Shown: one piece after another, positions 35,792-47,021 of the stretch | Layout: every line of letters begins with the position of its first letter | How positions within the stretch are numbered: position 1 is the stretch's first letter | Assembly: GCA_012295275.1 (NCBI GenBank) | Contig: CM022671.1 | Span: 36,655,683-36,715,682 of the forward strand | Length of the DNA stretch: 60,000 bases | Origin: Chrysomallon squamiferum | Lineage: Eukaryota > Mollusca > Gastropoda > Neomphalida > Peltospiridae | Direction of reading: 5' to 3' | Notes under the pieces: model-generated | The model's database searches: none | What the model was told of the DNA's origin: nothing | What the model saw: the letters and a program-made list of their open reading frames with translations, nothing else | Made by a program: the position numbers and the translations under genes

Positions 35792-37160
35792 CAGTGACAT
35801 AACGTAGGCGGGGCACAGGGATGGCTGACACGGGCGCAAATTTTTTAGGTTCTCTACTGGACTAGTGCAAGTGCTCGGCGATGGTTAATTTCCACGGACA
35901 CAATAACACACTTACCTTGCCTCGGGCGCTGCGTGTCTGGTGGCGGAGGAGTTTCGTGAAAGACACGAAATGGCAGGCAGAATGGACACGCTGAACTTCT
36001 CAGATAAACGTACTATACGTGTGCGCTCCACTGACATTAGCTCTTGTTTCGATATCAAGCCTAACGTCAATGATAATAATGAGAGAGAAACTTCATAAAT
36101 AACATGGGTAATAATAAATATGTAAAAAAAAAAAAAATTATATACCTTTCTATTGAATTGGTTGAGATCATTGAATTAGTTGACGGATGAATTTGATAAG
36201 CATCAGTAAGGAACTGATATTTGGTTAGATTGTGAGTTTTAGTGATGACGTTCTTCCAGATTCTGTTTGCTCCTCTGCTTTGTTAGAACTAGATATGTGG
36301 GCTAAAACCAGCTTCAACCATGTACGAACTTGGAAATGGAAGTGAAAAAAGCCTCAGCTGCTGCACTAAGCTTGGAGTATTTAACATTTACACTGCACCG
36401 ACAGTCACTGAAGCGTTTACTTCTTAACAGTGATTCAGTTTCGAGATCCGCACACATATCGACGAATTCGTCGTCTAAATGAGGATTAGTGTCTGCATTT
36501 TCTATTTCCATGTCAAATGGTTTAACAATCCAGTTCGGTTTGTGCATTTTCTCCTCGAAACGTTCTTTAAATCTTCCCTTAATTTTTTCAAATCACAGTC
36601 TGAAAATATCTTCATCTTCTTCCAACTGCCGTAACTTTGAAAAATATTTAAAATCTTTAAGTCATTGAAAATTAAAAAGTCCTATTTGTACTTGGAAGCC
36701 TATTAGTATTATTCGGACTTGATTAAATTTTCAATACAGGTAGACAGATATACGTCTGCCAAATAAAACAAATGGTTTTTACACAGTTTGTACTTGTCAT
36801 GTATTAATGGGTCCACTTCCGAAAGAAATTCCACTGCTGAGCAATATAAGTCAACAAGTCTTTGCAACTCTTGACAATCAGCTTACTTCAGTGAGTAGAA
36901 GTAATTGCTTCATCTTTTCTTTTTTCACATTGCAAACAGTTGCAAATTGAGAGGAAGTGCTTTAATTTTATTCATTGAACCGATATACAGTTTTAAATCA
37001 TCATGCAAATCACCACTGAGTTTCTTGGCTACAAAGATGTTGTCCATGTAAAACACAGTGAACACTTTGCACACTGGAAATCTTTTCCGTAAGTAAGGAA
37101 GTGTTGAAGCTCTGATGTCAAGTTTCTATAAACATCATTGGCCGTCTCTTCAACACACTG
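35792..37160 (-). mobile_element. decayed hAT-superfamily DNA transposon
   Basis: The left end reads CAGTGACATAACGTAGGCGG, like hAT termini (CAGTG followed by GCGTA-type sequence). It lies about 380 nt beyond the transposase 3' end. No matching inverted repeat was found on the right, so the element is truncated or its 5' end has decayed. It ends less than 200 nt before the AGMO start codon. Confidence 0.65.
36175..37160 (-). pseudogene. hAT transposase pseudogene (ZBED/SCAND3-like)
   Basis: Read on the minus strand in several frames, the order matches the C-terminal half of ZBED/SCAND3-type hAT transposases: FVAKKLSGDLHDDLK and NKIKALPLN (about 36970-37060), EELQRLVDLYCSAVEF-like sequence, LRQLEEDEDIFRL and then a TGA. 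Next come HKPNWIVKPFDMEIENA and, after a frameshift, SSYMVEAGFS (36301-36330). Last come LTKQRSKQNLEERHH and LKLTI-stop-PNISSL. SSYMVEAGFS is the signature of the hAT dimerisation domain. Several stops and frameshifts make it non-functional. Confidence 0.75.
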
Positions 37161-37355
37161 TAACGTACTTCAATGTTTTCAACACACTGTAATGTACACC
37201 AATATTTTCAATATACTGAAGTTTTACCAAAATTATTCTTTGAATATTGTACAGAAATAGCCGGTTATTTTGTGTAGGGGTGCTCTTCATAGACCGGAGC
37301 AATTTAATGAACAGAATGAAAAGACGATGTAAACAAACAATTTGACATTTACATC

Positions 37356-38124
37356 ATGTTTTTGAAAGCGAAAATTTTGACAGAAAAGTTCAGACGACTG
37401 CTGTATTTGAGCACACCGAACGAGACATCTTTTGAAACGATTGGCGACGTTCCACAGTACGTGGACGAGGTACAACACATTTATTATAAAATGTCTGCTA
37501 ACAGAATGCGGAAATGTCCGCAGTTAACTTTTTATCAACGTAATTCAACTGTCCCATATTCCGGTCTACAAACCTTGTTGATGATAAAATATTTTCTAAT
37601 TATTAACTGTAATGTACTTTTGCATGTAATCGATTATGTGTATTACACGATTTTAAATAGAAATAATATTTGCTAATTTAAAATTTTTTTTTTTTATCCG
37701 AAGTATTCAAATAAATATATGTAATTTTATTTCGTAGCTGAGTATTTTATGTTGTACTTTAATTAAGTTTTCCTCTTTGTTTCAGTTTAAGTAATGTTTA
37801 TTTCCAGGCGTTGCCATACTTTGCTGGACTGATTGTTTTGGAAAGTGTGGTTTTGTTCGTTCAGGGCAAATCTTTGCCACGACTAAATGATGCGTTTAGT
37901 TCTCTGAGCGCTGGAGTCCTGTCTCTGCTGCATGGGTAACATCTCTCAGTGTGTCTGTGTGTCTGTCTGCGTGTGTGTGTGCATGTCTGTGTGTGTTTGT
38001 CTGTGTGTGTGTCTGTGTGTGCGTGTGTGCATGCATGTCTTTCTGTGTGTATGTGTGTGTCTTTCTGTGTGCATGTGTCTTTCTGTGTGTGTGTGTGTTT
38101 GTGTATATTGGTGTGCATGTCTTT

Positions 38125-38158
<34 letters not shown>

Positions 38159-38214
38159 TGGTGTGCATGTCTTTCTCTGTATGTGTGTGTGTGTGTGTGT
38201 TGGTGTGCATGTCG

Positions 38215-38260
<46 letters not shown>

Positions 38261-38393
38261 ATTGGTGTGCATGTCTTTCTGTGTGTTTGTGTATATTGGC
38301 ATGCATATCTTTCTGTGTGTATGTGTATGTGTGTGTGTTTGTGTATATTGGTGTGCATGTCTTTCTGTGTGTTTGTGTATATTGGTGTGCATA

Positions 38394-38444
<51 letters not shown>

Positions 38445-41400
38445 CTCAAAACACTATATTTAGTTTTTACTTCAGGTTGGTGTTTCGCTCTGTTGAGCTG
38501 GCGTGTTACGTGTGGATGTTTGAAAACTTCAATGTAATCACTCTACCCTGGCAGTCTCCGTGGACGTGGCTGGCTGCATTCGTAGGTGTTGACTTCACCT
38601 ATTACTGGGTTCACAGGTGTGGTCATGGTAAGTCAGAAAATATTTAAAATGGCAAAAAAGATCAGTGATGTTACCAAACATGTGTAGCTATTCTCACATT
38701 TGTCTGAAGGTGATCAGTCACTAAGCTTAATCACTAAGTGTCACTAAGTTATACAGTATAGTCAAATGTCACTTGTCACTTGTACAGGGATTTCTTTTTC
38801 ACAGAAAACATCTCAGGGTTATTGATGAAATCTGCTGAGGAGGACAGAAGTGATATGACAGAGATTTTATTTTTTATTTCAGAAGTAAATTTCATCTGGA
38901 GTGGACACCAGGCTCACCACAGTTCTGAAGATTACAACTTAACAACTGCACTGAGGCAGTCTGCAATACTGCGATATTTTACATGGGTATACCTTATTTA
39001 TTTACAATACATATACATTAGAATGTGTCCATTATGTATGTTGTCTGATATTTCAGAAAATGCAACCAACACTTTACATTTAAGTAGACTATTCCAGAGT
39101 AAAATATTTTGCAGTATTTATATATTAATGTGTTTATTTATATATCTCTGTGTTTGTGTCTGTACATTGTACAAATCTAATTTGTGTGTCTGTACTTTCT
39201 GAGGTTATTTTCTTATTTCAGATGTTTTATCTTCCAATGGCACTTTTTATTCCTCCATCCATGTTTCTAGTTCACAATCAGTTCAACCTGCTCTATCAGT
39301 TCTGGATCCACACAGAAGTATTTACATTAAATATTTATATTATATTTACATTCAAATATCTATATTATATTTACATCAAATATTTATATTATATTTACAT
39401 TCAATATTTATATTACATTTACATCAAATATTTATATTATATTTACATCAAATATTTATATTATATGTACATTCAATATTTATCGTATATTTACATAAAA
39501 TATTTATATTATATGTACATTCAATATTTATATTATATGTACATTAAATATTTATATTATATGTATATTAGATATTTATATTATATTTACATTAGATCAT
39601 TATAATATATTTACATTAAATATTTCTATATTTACATCAAATATTTATATATATACATCAAATATTTACATTATATTTACATTAAATATATATAGTATAT
39701 TTACATGTGTTTGTGTTGTTGTAGGTGATAGGACAGTTCAGTGTGTTACATGTGTTTGTGTTGTTGTAGGTGATAGGACAGCTGGGTGTTTTGGAGTATA
39801 TTATTAACACACCCAGTCACCACCGGGTACATCATGGCCGCAACCCGTATTGTATTGACAAGAACTATGGAGGAACACTGATAGTGTGGGACAGACTGTT
39901 TGGTACAGATTTTTTTATTTTAATTTAGTGTATTAACAAACCACAGAAATGTAATAATTTAAGTAATGCACATTGTAAATATGTATGACAATATTTAATT
40001 ATTTAATTTAGGATAAATGTTTTTACTATGAAAAAATAATGAAATTATTATAAATGTTTTAAATATTTATAAAAGTTATTTTTCTAAGAATTTATTGGGT
40101 TTTTTTTTATTTTTTTGTAGGAACATTTCAGAAGGAGAGAAAATGTGAACAGGTTGTGTATGGTTTGGTTCATCCTCTGTCATCCTGGGAACCGTTGTAT
40201 GTGCAGGTTGTCAGAGTTTTCAGATATCTCTTACTAAACATCTCTTACTAAATATCTCTTACTAAACATCTCTTACTAAACATCTCTTACTAAACATCTC
40301 TTAATAAATATCTCTTAATAAACATCTCTTACTAAACATCTCTTACTAAATATCTCTTAATAAACATCTCTTACTAAACATCTCTTACTAAACATCTCTT
40401 ACTAAATATTTCTTACTAAATATCTGTTATTAAATATTTCTCACTAAATATTTCTCACTAAACATGTCTTACTAAACATCTCTTACTAAACATCTCTTAA
40501 TAAACATCTCTTACTAAACATCTCTTACTAAACATCTCTTACTAAACATCTTACTAAACATCTCTTACTAAACATCTCTTAATAAATATCTCTTACTAAA
40601 CATCTCTTACTAAACATCTCTTACTAAACATCTCTTACTAAACATCTCTTACTAAATATCTCTTACTAAATATCTTACTAAACATCTCTTACTAAACATC
40701 TCTTACTAAAGATCTCTTACTAAAGATCTCTTACTAAATATCTCTTACTAAATATTTCTTACTAAATATCTGTTATTAAATATTTCTCACTAAATATTTC
40801 TCACTAAACATGTCTTACTAAATATCTCTTACTAAATTTTTCTTATTAAACATCTCTTACTCAATATCTCTTAATAAATATGTTTTAATAAATATCTCTT
40901 ATTAAATATGTCATACTAAATATGTCTTATTAAATATGTCATACTAAATATCTCCTATTAAATATATATTGTGCATAATATATTTATTTTATTTATTTTT
41001 AATTATTTTAATTATTTTATTTATTTATTTATTTAGTTAGGTTGTTAATTAGTTGGTTACTTGGTTAGTTAGTTGTTGTTGGGGTTTTTTTTTCAGTTTT
41101 GTCACCTGATTCACATAATGAGAACAGCAAAACATATGTCTGGTATTAAAAACAAAATATCTGTGATAGTGAAAGGCCCAGGTTGGCTACCAGGAAAACC
41201 ACGACTAGGAAATAAAACAGATATTCCACAGGTAAGTTTTAATTAAAAAATAATAGGTTATCACTGACAAATGTAATATTTTAAATACTGTACATTGTAA
41301 ATAAGTTATCGCTGACAAATGTAATAATTTAAATACTGTACATTGTAAATAAGTTATCGCTGACAAATGTAATATTTTAAATACTGTACATTGTAAATAA

Positions 41401-42779
41401 GTTACCACAGAATACTTTGTTTTCAGATTTCCTTCCCTGTTCTTAAATACAACAGTTGTCTCCCTTGGTGGGCCAGTTTGTACGTGTGGATACATTTTAC
41501 ATTAGTTAGCCTGGGTTACATCATCGTAGCTGCCTACAAACAAGTGAGTCACTTACTGCAAATAATACTACTGTCACTAGTACAACTACTAGAACTGTTA
41601 TTAATGCAGTTACTATACTTCTGTTATTTCTCTGTGAATAGTGATCGTGACATTTACATACACATCATAATTGTGATTGCTGAAGACAAAATGTATTACT
41701 TCCTGCTGTTCTCTCACTGAACATTTCAGAGAAAACTTTACTGTTTTCAAACAAAGCTAAAATTTCTCTTGCAGAACATTGCTGGTCTCTACAGAGTTCT
41801 CTACATCGTATTTACAATTACATCAATGTCTACATTTGGTCTTCTCTATGACAATCGGTGAGTTAGTTTTCACTCACACCTCAAATAACAATGAACTGTG
41901 TGTATACTGCTCACACTACAAATAACAGTCACCTGTGAACTGTACATCACTCACACTACAAATAACAGTCACCTATGAATTATACATCACTCACATCTCA
42001 AATAACATCACCTATGAATTATACATCACTCACATCTCAAATAACATCACCTATGAATTATACATCACTCACATCTCAAATAACAGTCACCTATGAATTA
42101 TACATCACTCACATCTCAAATAACAGTCACCTATGAATTATACATCACTCACATCTCAAATAACAGTCACCTATGAATTATACATCACTCACATCTCAAA
42201 TAACATCACCTATGAATTATACATCACTCACATCTCAAATAACAGTCACCTATGAATTATACATAACTCACATCTCAAATAACAGTCACCTATGAATTAT
42301 ACATCACTCACATCTCAAATAACATCACCTATGAATTATACATCACTCACATCTCAAATAACAGTCACCTATGAATTATACATCACTCACATCTCAGATA
42401 ACATCACCTATGAATTGTACATCACTCACATCTCAAATAACAGTCACCTATGAATTATACATCACTCACATCTCAAATAACATCACCTGTGAATTGTACA
42501 TCACTCACATCTCAAATAACAGTCACCTGTGAATTGTACACTACTAACACTATGAACAACATTCTGTAAATTATAAGTTATTTATGTTTCAGGAAGTGGG
42601 CGGTGCTGATGGAGATGTGTAGATGTGCTGTTGTCACAGTTGTCGTGTACGTGCTGGGATTTGAACTCAGTTACTATGTAGCTGACGCACTCTGCATTGT
42701 TCACTTGATATCGCTTGCCTTGTGGGGATGTGTGACGTTTGTACAATGTGTGAAAATAACCAGAAAAAAACTTAGCTGA
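37356..42779 (+). CDS. AGMO: alkylglycerol monooxygenase (complete, 11 exons)
   Basis: The exons are 37356-37469, 37808-37935, 38476-38627, 38883-38986, 39222-39317, 39770-39902, 40121-40206, 41097-41231, 41427-41543, 41775-41857 and 42593-42779. All phases agree and give 444 residues, the same size as vertebrate AGMO. The enzyme is a tetrahydrobiopterin-dependent, diiron membrane oxygenase of the fatty-acid-hydroxylase superfamily in the ER. It cleaves the ether bond of alkylglycerols. All eight iron-ligand histidines are visible: HRCGH (127-131), HQAHH (140-144) and HHRVHH (215-220). Other conserved stretches are [40 protein letters not shown] and [13 protein letters not shown]. Several hydrophobic spans (about 39-57 and 166-185, and three near the C-terminus) fit a polytopic protein. 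The start ATG at 37356 opens the short exon with [15 protein letters not shown], which matches the family N-terminus. The introns are loaded with minisatellites, and one acceptor is duplicated (39725/39770). Confidence 0.96.
37941..38449. repeat. (TG)n-rich minisatellite in AGMO intron 2
   Basis: About 500 nt of TG repeats carry a higher-order unit of roughly 55-60 bp, ATTGGTGTGCATGTCTTTCT followed by a variable GTG run. Five or more overlapping frames are open through it on both strands, none coding. It lies directly after the exon donor at 37935. Confidence 0.9.
39320..39715. repeat. AT-rich minisatellite in AGMO intron 5
   Basis: About 15 copies of a 24-27 bp unit, TTATATTATATTTACATCAA then ATATT, starting a few nt after the donor at 39317. 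Confidence 0.85.
39725..39814 (+). repeat. 45-nt tandem duplication of a splice acceptor
   Basis: GTGTTTGTGTTGTTGTAG followed by GTGATAGGACAG occurs twice, 45 nt apart, with exon starts at 39725 and 39770. Only the second leads into the AGMO exon ([12 protein letters not shown]). The first would add 14 codons and then hit TAG, which is itself the downstream acceptor's tag. Confidence 0.9.
40225..40975. repeat. 14-bp minisatellite in AGMO intron 7
   Basis: About 50 copies of CATCTCTTACTAAA with variants (TATCTC, TATTTC, TTAATAAA). They begin about 20 nt after the donor at 40206. A super-repeat with TATTTCTCACTAAATATTTC is seen at both 40430 and 40780, so larger blocks were also duplicated. 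Confidence 0.9.
41245..41405. repeat. three copies of a 57-60 bp tandem repeat in AGMO intron 8
   Basis: The unit is GTTATCGCTGACAAATGTAA followed by TATTTTAAATACTGTACATT and GTAAATAA. A diverged copy of ATGTAATAATTTAAGTAATG and CATTGTAAATA lies in intron 6 near 39950, so the motif is older than the array. Confidence 0.85.
41880..42545. repeat. 35-38 bp minisatellite in AGMO intron 10
   Basis: About 18 copies of ATTATACATCACTCACATCT then CAAATAACAGTCACCTATGA, with copies that lack AGT. It begins within about 25 nt of the donor at 41857 and ends about 45 nt before the last exon. Confidence 0.9.
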
Positions 42780-43982
42780 ATCAACAACAGTAATGATAAT
42801 AACCATGATAATGACAAAGTTGTTTGTAACAATGTTAACATTCAATATTAACATAAATTATACTGAGGATATATATATTTCAAATCTTGTTAAATATATT
42901 TTAGTTTTTCTTTTCATTCACTGAATTAAAACTAAAACATTTCAGCACATATATATATATATATATGTTTTAATCTGTCCACAACATATGGTTCCTATGT
43001 GATGAACAGATATCTAGAGGAAATATTTCTGTGATATTTATACTAATTAAAACGGTGTAAGCTAAGCAAGTTAGAAAAGGTCATACTTGTTGTGTTAGTT
43101 ACAACATGTAATTTAATGTCAGCTTTAACAAAAAGGATTTACAACAGCTATGGATCGAATAGTTTTCTGTGTTTAATTATACTGTTTTAATTTGCTAGAG
43201 TTTTCTATTTTTCATATTTACATTTATAATGTTTGTTATATTCAATGAAGAAATTTTTTCTAAGAACATAATTGTCTCCCTTAGCTCAGTTTGTGATAAC
43301 ATCAGAGTTTTTTTTGTTACTGGCTGTCTGTTTAATTCAGCACTGATATTATTATTATTCTACCCTTATCAGATCATAATCAAATGTTTGTTCATAGGAT
43401 AATTAGTACATAAAAATTAGAAATAAAGAAAAATTGAAATCTATTAATTTTTAAGTCCTGTATTTTATATGTAAATTTTAAATTACAGGCTGTCAAAATG
43501 TTCTGTGTATTTACAAAATATTTGTTATTTAATCATGTTTTAAATTTTTCATATTTTAATTTGTGATGTAAAATGAAATTAGTACTTTTGTGATGAGATC
43601 TCAGTAATTCTGTTTTCAGTTAATCAGATTGTGTGGAATTTCTCTTTCTAAAATAAATAAATATTTATGTGTATTTCACAGTGTGTGTATATGTGTTTGT
43701 GTATATGTGTATTTGTGTTTTGTGTGTGTATGTATTTGTGTATGTGTTTGTGTATTATGTATTTGTGTATAATGTGTGTATATATATGTTTGTATTGTAT
43801 GTTTGTGTATGTGTGTTTATGTGTTTGTGTTGTATGTATATGTGTTTGTATGTGTATATGTATGTGTTTGTGTGTTTATGTATGTGTGTGTTTTTGTGTG
43901 TGTGTGTGTATGTGTATGTGTTTGTGTGTATATATATGTTTGTATTGTATGTTTGTGTATGTGTGTTTATGTGTTTGTGTGT

Positions 43983-44047
<65 letters not shown>

Positions 44048-44915
44048 ATGTACTGCTTAGTGCTGAAGAAATCTGATAAATACAAAAGACTTCTGCTCAC
44101 AAACACTTGTTTTAGTTATGTGTAGTCAAATAAATCTCTGCAGTGTAGAGTCTGAAAAATCACAGAAAAATAAAAAGTACATCTTGATCAGCTGAAAATT
44201 ACAACAACACTTGTTTGATTTATTTATTATTATCAAGCAGATACAATACACAGCAAAGCTATGAAAAATTGTTAAACAAACAAACAAAACAAAACATTAA
44301 CAATATTTACAATAAGAAATATTTTGAAGATCTCAAAGTTTAAATGAATTTAAATTTAAACAGTAAATCACATAAACATGTGACAAATCACATAAACATG
44401 TGACAAAGTGGAACATGACTCACAGGTTACAGATCATCTAGACTGATGAACTCAATGAGTTATCTCCCTTAACAACATTTTCCAAATGATACAGTTTCAG
44501 TTAACAACAAAAAAAATATTTTAAAAGTACAAAGAAATCTCAGTAATGAGAATATTGCAGATTTAACAGAATAATTTGAACTTTAAAAAAACAAATAAAT
44601 AAATTATTACTGATTGAAGTGAATTTGCAGGATCTGTGTTTTCATTGTAATAGCTGCATTTTACTTGAATCTTTATTACAGAATCAAGCAAATCTTTGTC
44701 AGTCTTGTTTAATGAACAAATGTTGATGAATTTTATCCATGTAATATTAGTAAATACACACCTCGTTTTGAAATCATGCAATATCTACATAATTAAACTT
44801 AGTTTCAATAACCAAAAAAAAGAAAAAAAAAGAAAGAAATATGGAAAAATCACTTCTCGTTATTAAATGCACATTAACTGATTGTCTTTTGTTAAGATAA
44901 ATGTATATATGCATA

Positions 44916-44961
<46 letters not shown>

Positions 44962-45680
44962 TGTGTGTGTGTGTGTGATGAAATGGTTATTAAAATACAA
45001 TGCTCCAAAGAAAAAAACATCAAAGTTAAATGTTCAGTCATCTTGTATTTTATACTTAATGGATGAACTTATCAGACCATGAACTGACAATAACTGTACA
45101 GCAGATAAATACATAATTTTATTTATAGTTGTTTCTGTTTATCTACATCTATCTATCTATATATATAGTGTGCCTTCCATATCGTAACATTGAGTACACA
45201 TTTAGTAACAGTATGTAAAACTCTGACACTCTTTAAATTCGTGGACTTAGTTTCCTGCAGACTTTGGTCTGAAAGTTCCAAAAGTGTATTTTCCCCATCA
45301 TTTTTATTTACTTTTGAAAAAGATTTTCAATAAATGATTGTTCTAGACAAACAATTATACGAGAATAAGACTACTTTGCAGTTTGATCGGAAACAAAGAC
45401 TATATCATGTCATACAGGTGAAATAAACTTTTTGAGGTAAAATTTAATCTACATCTTTGTCTTTTAATCTTATCCTTATTGTGTGGGAGTGCGATGTCGT
45501 GTGACTCAGTAATAAAAATAACACAGTGAGTCACTGATCAAGGATACCAAAGTATGTTAGACTTGCCCATGTCCTAGTTATATCCACTGCCTCTCTTTAT
45601 ACAAAAACTCCACTATATACATTTTCTCTATCCATTGTGTACATCTGTATATCCACTGTAGACATTCTGTATACACAATA
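42780..45680. other. AGMO 3'UTR and intergenic DNA
   Basis: No gene is supported here. AT-rich sequence with several AATAAA hexamers follows the AGMO stop, and a GT-rich array (43676-44044) and a second GT tract (44916-44977) interrupt it. I cannot decide which poly(A) signal AGMO uses. Confidence 0.6.
43676..44044. repeat. (TG)n and TGTGTTTGTGTA microsatellite
   Basis: Interrupted GT-rich sequence ends in an uninterrupted GT run of about 60 nt (43978-44044). An internal block of about 60 bp (ATATATATGTTTGTATTGTA onward) is duplicated at 43780 and 43930. Confidence 0.9.
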
Positions 45681-46400
45681 CAGTATTCCCTCGCTATTCG
45701 CGGGGGTTACGTTCTTACCCCCCGCGAATAGCGAAAAACCGCGAATATTGGATGCAGTTTTAAAACGTCTATTATGAGATTATACGATACTAAATGCTTC
45801 CCAAACACTTTCTAAAGACACTCTTATTCATTAATACAGTAATAATGTACTAATATTGCATGCAGTTATGTATTTCACTAATGTAGTAATAATAATGTAA
45901 ACACATTTTAATTTTGTACTGAAATAATATTTTAATCAGAAAGAAACGTAAGTACAGGAGGACAGTAACACCGCATAGCATAGTTACCCATACAGTATTA
46001 CTGTACCGTAAAGTCATTTTCTATGCGTACAACATATGTATTAGAATTGACAGAAAGTGGAACACATTTAAAGGCAAACAGACAGATAAATACAGTACGC
46101 ACAGTTCAGGTAATAATAATACAATTCAGTAATAATATGCAATTAAAAACATTATTAATACACGGTCACCAAAAATATGCACTGTACATGCAGTGTATGC
46201 ATTTATAAAAAAAATACGTACTGTATTGCAATAATAATTGAAAAAATTTGATATTGTTTGTGCGGTTTACCGAGCATTTGTTTTTATGACGTTATGACGC
46301 TCGCCTGGTATACCAGCATACAATGCGATAGGGTTAAGAGCCTAACCCGCGAATATGCGGGGCCGCGAATGGGGAACCGCGAACAGGTGAGGGTATACTG
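45681..46400. mobile_element. Tigger/pogo-like MITE (720 bp)
   Basis: The ends are CAGTATTCCCTCGCTATTCG on the left and, in reverse complement, CAGTATACCCTCACCTGTTC on the right, with TA on both sides (45679-45680 and 46401-46402). Just inside the left end a GC-rich palindrome (CTATTCGCGGGGG ... CCCCCGCGAATAG) forms a hairpin. This end structure is typical of Tigger/pogo elements. No transposase frame is present, so it is a non-autonomous copy. Confidence 0.8.
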
Positions 46401-46968
46401 TATACATTTTTATAAACATTGTACACATATAAATGATACGCTTTTAATATATTCTGTTAAACACTTACACTTCGATGTAATTCCTGTTTTTAAGTTTTTG
46501 TTCCATTCAGTGAGAAAACAAAATGTGTATTTGTTTTTTCTTTTGGATTAAAAAAAAAAAAAAATCTTAATAACTACAATCACAGTCTGACAAATTTTTT
46601 ATATAACAACAACAGCCCAAACCAAAAAAAAACACATCACACAGGTTCACAGTTTTTAAAAAAGAACAAACAAAACAAAGAAAAAAGAAAAAAGATTTCC
46701 CCAGGAAGACAGACAGATTATTTACTAAATACATCTATTTTAAACACATTATATATGTGGTATTTTCACACTGCTAATGCAAATGGTGACTTCCTGGTCG
46801 AATCTTGACGTCACTTCCACACCTCTCATCAAGTATTACAACGTTTTACCATTGTTTTGTTTTAATAATAAAGTGTTAAAGAGAGTCACTGACTCTAAAA
46901 AGCAAGTTGTTACGAAGTGTTGCAGTATAATTTTAAATCAGTGAAAGTAGACTGTCGTTAACATGTTA

Positions 46969-46974
46969 TTTATT
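46969..46974 (-). terminator. poly(A) signal of the TLR gene
   Basis: TTTATT on the plus strand reads AATAAA on the minus strand, about 48 nt beyond the TLR stop codon. It is the first such hexamer downstream. Confidence 0.5.
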
Positions 46975-47021
46975 TTGTTACTGTTTTACTTGTTTTCAAA
47001 TGTCACACGTTGCTGTGACAG

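Noticed and set aside
37861-38647. Several overlapping 130-230 codon ORFs rich in Cys/Val or His/Thr
   Set aside because: They arise from the TG repeat in AGMO intron 2, where all frames on both strands lack stops. AGMO exon phases require this region to be an intron.
43667-44125. Cys/Val-rich ORFs of 94-152 codons
   Set aside because: Products of the GT microsatellite, open in all frames.
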